Source: Cystobasidiopsis lactophilus
Lineage: Eukaryota; Basidiomycota; Agaricostilbomycetes; Agaricostilbales; Chionosphaeraceae
Reading direction: 5' to 3'
DNA: 64,000 nt
Assembly: GCA_001599975.1 (NCBI GenBank)
Contig: BCIO01000001.1
Location: forward strand, 4,275,631 to 4,339,630
The stretch's first letter is position 1. Each line of letters starts with the position of its first letter. A model generated the notes under the pieces. It was not told the origin of the DNA. It saw only the letters and a program-made list of their open reading frames with translations, and did not search any database. Positions 58,170 to 64,000 of this stretch are shown piece after piece. A program made the translations under genes and the position numbers.

Positions 58170-60517
58170 ATGTCGAAGTCGAGTGGCAAAAGCCGCAAGA
58201 ACAGCCTGCCTGCCAACGGGACTGCTGCAGGCCCACCTCAGCATACCAACCGAGTGATTGAAGCGGCCCGTCTCCGTGCCCAAGATGAGCAGCAAATGCA
58301 GGCGCTCTTGCAAGCCGCTCAGTTTCAGGCCGGCGTCTACAACCAGGACATCGAGCCGGAACACGACGTAGGCCACTCCTGTGGATTTATGGAGCTCATC
58401 TGAAAGCGTATTCAGACCGATTATTATTGCGGCTGCTCCACCTGCAACTACAGGCGCGCCAAATGGTCCCGTCGCCGAGTTCACGATGCCTGGGGTCAAG
58501 CGGTTCTGTATCCGTAAGCTGCAGAAAATTCGTTTACCTGACAGCAGTCTGATTTCCCGGTTTCAGTGGCGAGAAGAACTACAATGACTACCTGGGGAAT
58601 CAATCGGGCAGCCTCTTCGGCTCCTTCTACAGCAACCCGTACCAATCTCAAATTGTTTCGCCCTTTGGACCGACCTGGAGTCGTTCAGCGTGGAGTGTGG
58701 CCCGCGTCAGCCCAAAGTATCACATGGCCGCCATCAACCAGACCATCGCACTGAACAAGCGCCTCAACGAGGAAGCGCAGAAGAATGTCGAGGCCCACGA
58801 GCCAAAGCACGACATCTGGGCGCCGCTTCAAGAGACTGAGCCCGTCAAGGTGGAAGAGAGCACCAAGAAGTCCGGGTTCTTTTCGAAAATGCGATCGTCC
58901 AACAAGGATTCCAGCAAGACGAGTCACCTCTCGGGACCCAACCTAGTGGCTGCCATCTTGCAAGAGGAGGAAGGCCGCTGGCCGGACCAAGCCACCCAGG
59001 ACATTGTTCGCCAGTACCAGGTGAAGACGGGCATGAACAACAAGATCGCCGCTCTTCGCCGGCATGCTCCCATTCAATACCTTCATCTTCTCAAGGCTGG
59101 CTATTTCGAACCCATACCCGTCGCCTGGGCCAATGCCAACTCCAACCCGCTCAAGTTCTCCATCGAAGCCGCATCGGGCTGGCGCGGCATCACTCCTACT
59201 TGGAGGGGCTACGAAGACACGGCCGAAGAGCGATTGTATTGGGTGCTCAACCACCGCGATGCTGTGGACGGCGGCGCTCCATCTAGCCGTATGAAGCCCG
59301 ACCCTATCTCTGAGATGGTGAGATTGCCCTCGGCGAGTGCGTGAAGGCGGCTGACACTGTGCCCAGAACATGGCCATGGCTCGCATGGCTAGCGCCGTTG
59401 AACCGCCACCCGAGTACTTTTCTGAAGACGACCAGTGCCATCTCCAGCACTTTACGACGGGCTACTCGAAGCAAGTGATGCCACCCCCTTTCCACGCCTA
59501 TGACCGACCAGAGCTGCCGACCGACGACACGATGATCTTGCTCGATGTTTCGGGCTCGATGGACTTTGACCCTCTCCGCCCAGTCTACGACCAGTACACG
59601 ATCACCTCGTACTACAAGACGGCTCAACCAAAGAACAAAGGTCGGGTCGCCCAGCTGCCTTTCCGGGTGTTGTTTCTAACTTGACTCATCCAGACGTGGC
59701 CAAAGCCATCATTCGCCGCTTCACTGACGCCGTTGCGCACCACGACCACTCCGAGTCTGGCTATGATCTCTGCACCTTCTCTAGTGCAGCTCAATACATC
59801 GGCAAGGTCAACCACAAGAATTTCGACAACGTTTGGAGCAGAGTGCATGTCGGAGGCGGTACCAGAGTGATGACCGGCTGGCAAAAAGTCAAGCAACTTC
59901 ACTTCGAGAAGCACAGTGCTTCCGCAACCAAGCATCCTGTCTTGTGCGTACTACCAGCTGCTCGACGCATGGACCAAGCTCACTACTTCGTGTCTTATTA
60001 GCGGATGGCAAGCTGGCCCGGAAACGCCCATGCTCAGACTGCTTCTTGTCCTCGATGGTGAAGCCACCGACATGGACGAGTTCGAGCTCGACTTGCTTAG
60101 CCTGAACTGGGCTCACATCACGATCTTCTTAGTCGGTATCGACGGCTGTGTTCATCACCACCGACACGCCAATGAGCTCCAGCGCATCAGCGATGTCAAT
60201 CAGTGAGCCTCTTCCCCCTTCAGTCGCAAAGCTTTTCGTGACGTTGTCTCTTCTCCATAGCCACGTCAGCTTTGTAGATGCTCAAGGCAACTGCGTAAGT
60301 GGACCTGTTCTCTCTTCCGTCGATCCGGTCTGACTTAGACCGTACGCAGCCCGAGCGCTTCGTCACCCACGGTAGGTCGAGCCGTCTTGTTTCCCATCCT
60401 CACTTCTGACCTCATCCACTCCTTTGTGATTCAGAGTTGCTTAAACGTCATTTGGGACTTGATCTGTCGATCAAGGAGTTCCGCCAACTCGAAGAGCTCC
60501 CGGCGTACGAGGCATGA
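58170..60517 (+). CDS. von Willebrand factor A domain protein, 636 aa
   Basis: VWA domains bind protein ligands through a metal site. Nine exons (58170-58367, 58416-58513, 58567-59317, 59367-59640, 59694-59943, 60002-60202, 60261-60294, 60350-60371, 60435-60517) sum to 1,911 nt. The C-terminal VWA domain starts at about residue 400 with the intact MIDAS motif MILLDVSGSMDFDP; the downstream Thr (VGGGTRVMTG) and Asp (LLLVLDGEATDMDEF) of the metal site are also visible. Before it lies a helical region ending GYFEPIPVAW. The N-terminal region contains a Cys-rich patch (DYYCGCSTCNYRRAKW), seen only after splicing. Fungal VWA proteins of this size are poorly characterised, so no role is given. The last exons encode LGLDLSIKEFRQLEELPAYE. 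Confidence 0.82.
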
Positions 60518-60738
60518 CACCCGGAGACAGCGTCCTGTTTATCCTATAGCTTCTCTGTCTGAACTCTCGCAATGTAGATTGCACTGTACTTTAATTGTAA
60601 ATCTAGCTTCAAATCTAGGAATTTATCTTGTTCATATTTGCAGACTTGGAAGCCGCAGCGGCCGCCCTTACTCGGCAGACAAAGCAACCGCATCTTCAGA
60701 GACCTCCTTCAGGTTTAGGTTTACGACCATAAACTTGT

Positions 60739-62768
60739 CTAGAGCCAACAAATCGTCAAAATAAGTCGCTTCTCCTCGGGATTGGCGAACGTACAGACGA
60801 AAACGCAGAAGGCACCGGACGCTGCACAGAAGTAAAAGATCGATCGGAAGCCATCTACGAAGGCGTCAATGAGTGCTGCGCGTTGATCGATGGGCAGCGT
60901 CTTCAGCAGAAGGGGCGTCAGTATGACCTCTTGGACAGTAGCGGCTGGGACGATAGCTTGAGCCCGCATGTATCGTGTGATGACAGCCTCCCCGACGACC
61001 ACTCCTAGAGCGCTGCCGACAAATCGAATGAAGACGCGGCCACCGGACACAACTGCCAAGTCTGGACGTTTGACGGCCGCCTGTGCTGCCAAGATCGCCG
61101 TCTGAAGCGTGAATCCCAGAGAAGCACCGGCTACGAAGCTGCCAAATCCGTTCAGAATTGAATCTCTCGACATCAGAGACGGACGTACAGATAGGCAATG
61201 ATAGCACCCGGTGAGCTCTTTGCCCCTAAGGTCGAGAGCAGACCCAGTGCAATTGTGAAGATCGCTGTCCCGAGATAGATCTGACGCTTGTAGTTCTGGG
61301 TCTTGCGGAAGATGATCAGAGACGTGAGAACGCAGGGGCAGATCGGCGCCACCAGTGCCAGAAGAAAAACGCCGCTGATGGTGCTGCTCCGACCTTGAGC
61401 CAGCTGAAGGAACATTGGAACATAAAATGCGATAACACTGCAGTGGTGTCAGTAGAAGATGTGGGCTGCTTTGAGAACAAGCATGCCTCACAAGTAGTGA
61501 AAGCCGGTGAAAAAATTGCACAGCAGGACCGCAAGGACGGTTGGGATGGCGAACAGGCGCATTGGCAAGACTGGTAAGGCCTTGGTGTGCATTTCCCAAA
61601 GGCACAACGCAGCCAAGGTGATACCACCGACAACGAACGGTGCAACAATTTGGGCCGACGCCCACGGAGCTTGGGTGCCCTGTTGAGCGATCGGTTAGAT
61701 CAGGACATCACTCGACAGCGCCACGCACTCCGGCATTTGCAGAGTAAAGAATGCACGAAATGGCAGTTGCGATGAGCAAAATACCGATAAAGTCGATTTG
61801 CTTGAGCTTCGCCATCGCCGTCTGCTTGCCCATGGCCGGTGGCGATCTTGGAATATAAATAGCGGCGGCGATAAAGCTGATAGCACAGAGAGGCTGTGAA
61901 ATGATATCAGTGAGAGCTGGGGTGGAAGCTACGGCCAAAGCGCACCAGATTGATCCAAAAGGCAAAGCCTGCGTCAAAAGGTCAGCGGTGACAAGCTTTG
62001 ATTGAGAATCACATACGCCAGTTCCATTGTCCCAGAACACCGCCCAAAACTGGGCCAGCCCCGTTGGCACAAGACAAGACCTGCCCGTGGGTTCGGGTTC
62101 AGATTTGACGTATGAGAGCCACCACCGGCGACGTACGACCTCGAAGAGTATCTGAAATTTTGGCCGTCGTTCCAATGAGACAACATCAGTCGAAATGGCT
62201 TGCGGCAGTACGAAAAGCGCAGCCCTGCCAAGCCGTCAGCCACACGAAAATGCAAAATGCAATTTGACTTACCCGCCGACGCCTTGCAAAGCCCGGAAGG
62301 CTATCAACTGGTTCATATTCTGGGCCAGAGCACAAGCCAGAGAGGCCAAAGCGAACTCCGCCATCAGCTGTTGTCTGTCAGCATGAATCGCCCCGCGAAA
62401 TGACCAAAGAGACAAACAACAAGGAGGAGCGTTTTTCGCCCATAGATATCCGACAATCTTGTGAGGACGGGCAAGGAGCACGCAAAGGATAACGTGTATG
62501 ATGATCCAAGCCAGGATTGGTTCTGGCCGCCACCGAGGGAGGTCGAGATGTCGGCCAAAGCTGTTCCCAATATGGTCTGATCGAGTGAAGCCGGCACCAA
62601 GCTAACAGCCAGTGCAAGAAATATCAAACGAAGCCGGGCATCTGACAAATCAGGAATCGGGGGCATTAGCGTCTCCCCTTTGGCCAGAACTGGGAGAGCC
62701 AGGCCGACGTCCTTCTCCTCGGTGGGCGAGCCTTCGGGCGAAGATTTGGCTGATTCTGAGAGCGACAT
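60739..62768 (-). CDS. MFS transporter, DHA2-type drug/H+ antiporter
   Basis: This is a 14-helix major facilitator, probably exporting small toxic compounds across the plasma membrane. Resolved 5' exons are 62418-62768 and 62273-62367, followed by about six more down to the stop at 60739-60741. Family marks: DQTILGTALADISTSLGGG after helix 1, SDIYGRKTLLLV (motif A), QNMNQLIAFRALQGVGG, ISTDVVSLERRPKFQ, and the DHA2 motif C GAGPVLGGVLGQWNWRF. Further helices include LLIATAISCILYSANAG and PTVLAVLLCNFFTGFHY. The N-terminus is cytoplasmic and Ser/Glu-rich. No substrate can be inferred. It is the outward neighbour of the VWA gene (convergent) and divergent from the Ypp1-like gene. Confidence 0.88.
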
Positions 62769-63156
62769 GAGAACGGTAGCAGATCAAGAGTGGATGGCGA
62801 ACAGAAAGATCAGTCGAATCAAATTTGTGGCTGCACCCCTTTGGAAAGCAGCCTGCATCGCTTCCTTCTTATTTTCAAGCAATGCTCCGTCCCGGCATGC
62901 GCGAACGTTTGGGCACGCACAAATATGGCAACATTCAACCGGTGGGTGGCGACAATCATTCGGGGCAGGAAGACGAGGAGCAGGGCAATTACGCTCCAGC
63001 AGGGCATTGTACAGCAGTTCCAGCATGTAAGGCAGGTGCAAATCAAGCATCAAGAAGCATACCAGAGACCCAAAAGTGCAGGATGGCAGAACAGGAGGCG
63101 GTTGAATGCTGCAGAGAAACGTTGCGCTTTGCGAGCGATGCGCATTGGCCCGTGAA
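62769..63156. promoter_or_regulatory. divergent MFS/Ypp1-like intergenic region
   Basis: About 390 bp between two start codons on opposite strands, so both promoters are expected here. A 126-codon minus frame overlaps it but is featureless. Confidence 0.4.
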
Positions 63157-64000
63157 ATGAGCAAAAGCGTGTGTCTGGTCCTTGACCTGGCTGATTGTAG
63201 CTCACATTTGCATGCAGAGCAAGGCGGCCCTGTACGCCAGCGCGCTGGACCAGGCCCGAAGCGCCTCGCGGTGGACCGAGAGCGTTGCTTCAGTGAGCAG
63301 ACGTCAACGGGCGCCCTCGCCTATTGATCTGACAGATGCGTTGAATCAGCCACAATTGGCCAACGGGCTGGTTTGGTCCGAGCTCTTTCGCAAGTGCTTA
63401 AAGCACAACGCAGACCGACAACGTGGGTGCTGCCGCTCGCTCCCAAAGTTTATGCACGGCCATTGACGGTTTATTATGGCTCACAGTGCTTGTTGCGACT
63501 GCTGAACTAGAGCTTTGTGTGCATGTTCAGCTGTCACAAGCTGCCAAAGCGGCCAAATTCAACCCAGATCTCTCCCACTCCAGCGACTTTGGCTTGGCCA
63601 GCTTTCCCGACAAGAAGGACCCAACGCGCGGCCGGTCCGTCTACGCCATCGCTACTCCGCCGTTGCTCAAAGCACCGGAAACCGAGCATGTGCAGGTGGC
63701 AGCGGCCAAAGTTGAGGAATTGCTGCGGAAGGGCAGCGGTGGGCCGGACGCCTTGGGCGCTCAACTCGTGTTGGCCTTCGCCGAGTATGCGTGCCAGACG
63801 CCAGAGAAGGCTCTGGAATGGCTGAAGGCGGCAGTGTGCACCTCACCGGCTGCAAGCGCCGGTCATTTGGATGTACTGGTGGTCCAGGGCTTCACGATCG
63901 AAGGTGTGTTGATCAGACTCCTGTTGGCGCTTCTTCGTAGCTATGAGGCTCACGTAACACGCAAGGCATTGTTTACGAGCAGAGAAATGAGCCTCAAGCT
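63157..64000 (+). CDS. Ypp1/TTC7-like TPR protein, 5' part (gene runs off the window)
   Basis: Ypp1/TTC7 is a TPR scaffold that holds the PI4-kinase Stt4 at the plasma membrane. The gene starts with a short exon (63157-63168, MSKS) joined across an intron to 63218 onward; the resolved part is helical: SKAALYASALDQARSASRW, LVWSELFRKCLKHNADRQ, then VATAELELCVHVQLSQAAKA. The pairing of an R-W-E helix with an RKxxKHNxDR helix followed by AELEL is what the family begins with, but the identity rests on this N-terminal stretch alone. Later the sequence YEL-like SSDFGLASFPDKKDPTRG and PDALGAQLVLAFAEYACQTP continues to at least 63900. The 3' end lies outside the window. Confidence 0.5.

Noticed and set aside
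1-64000. tRNA, rRNA, CRISPR arrays and mobile elements
   Set aside because: I looked for tRNA B-box motifs such as GGTTCGAATCC, rRNA blocks, regularly spaced repeats, reverse transcriptase or transposase motifs and long terminal repeats; none was convincing.

Overview
This window reads as nuclear DNA of an intron-dense fungus. Nearly every gene has a fungal homologue, genes lie 20 to 900 bp apart, and almost all are cut by introns of about 30 to 75 nt, often five to thirteen per gene. That density with such short introns points to Basidiomycota, perhaps Pucciniomycotina; the lineage is inference. Exon models were built by hand from conserved protein blocks and GT/AG (sometimes GC/AG) borders. 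For most multi-exon genes the summed exon length is a multiple of three. There are about 35 protein genes. I saw no rRNA, tRNA, CRISPR array, transposon or virus-like element.

Layout. 1-4.8 kb: the end of an NmrA-like reductase, glyoxalase I, an F-box protein and a 60-residue HMG-like protein split into nine exons. 4.9-12.4 kb: nucleoporin Nup192 and an unrecognised helical protein. 12.6-18.9 kb: a GFA/CENP-V-like protein, two MRG15/Eaf3 paralogues with EMC8/9 between them, and a TMEM14 protein that no long reading frame reveals. 19.2-20.8 kb: two paralogous small secreted four-cysteine proteins. 21.8-28.9 kb: a glutathione S-transferase, a Lam/Ysp2-like sterol transporter, a family X DNA polymerase and a MYND protein. 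29.3-39.1 kb: ribosome-maturation GTPase EFL1, a possible Zip2/SHOC1-like meiotic protein, the UDP-galactose transporter HUT1, a Ser/Pro-rich protein and tubulin cofactor C. 40-46.4 kb: a coiled-coil/TPR protein, a DEK_C-SWIB protein and a possible 44-residue protein. 46.5-64 kb: an Axl2-like surface protein, both subunits of NAD-isocitrate dehydrogenase in tandem, a DUF3820-like protein, PPIL4-type cyclophilin, a VWA-domain protein, an MFS exporter and the start of a Ypp1/TTC7-like gene.

Most neighbours are functionally unrelated housekeeping genes. The exceptions are the IDH2-IDH1 pair (one mitochondrial enzyme), the two Eaf3 paralogues (H4 acetylation/deacetylation complexes) and the secreted pair. 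The most unusual layer is splicing: GC-AG introns in at least six genes, exons of 7 and 11 nt, and introns of about 28-35 nt.
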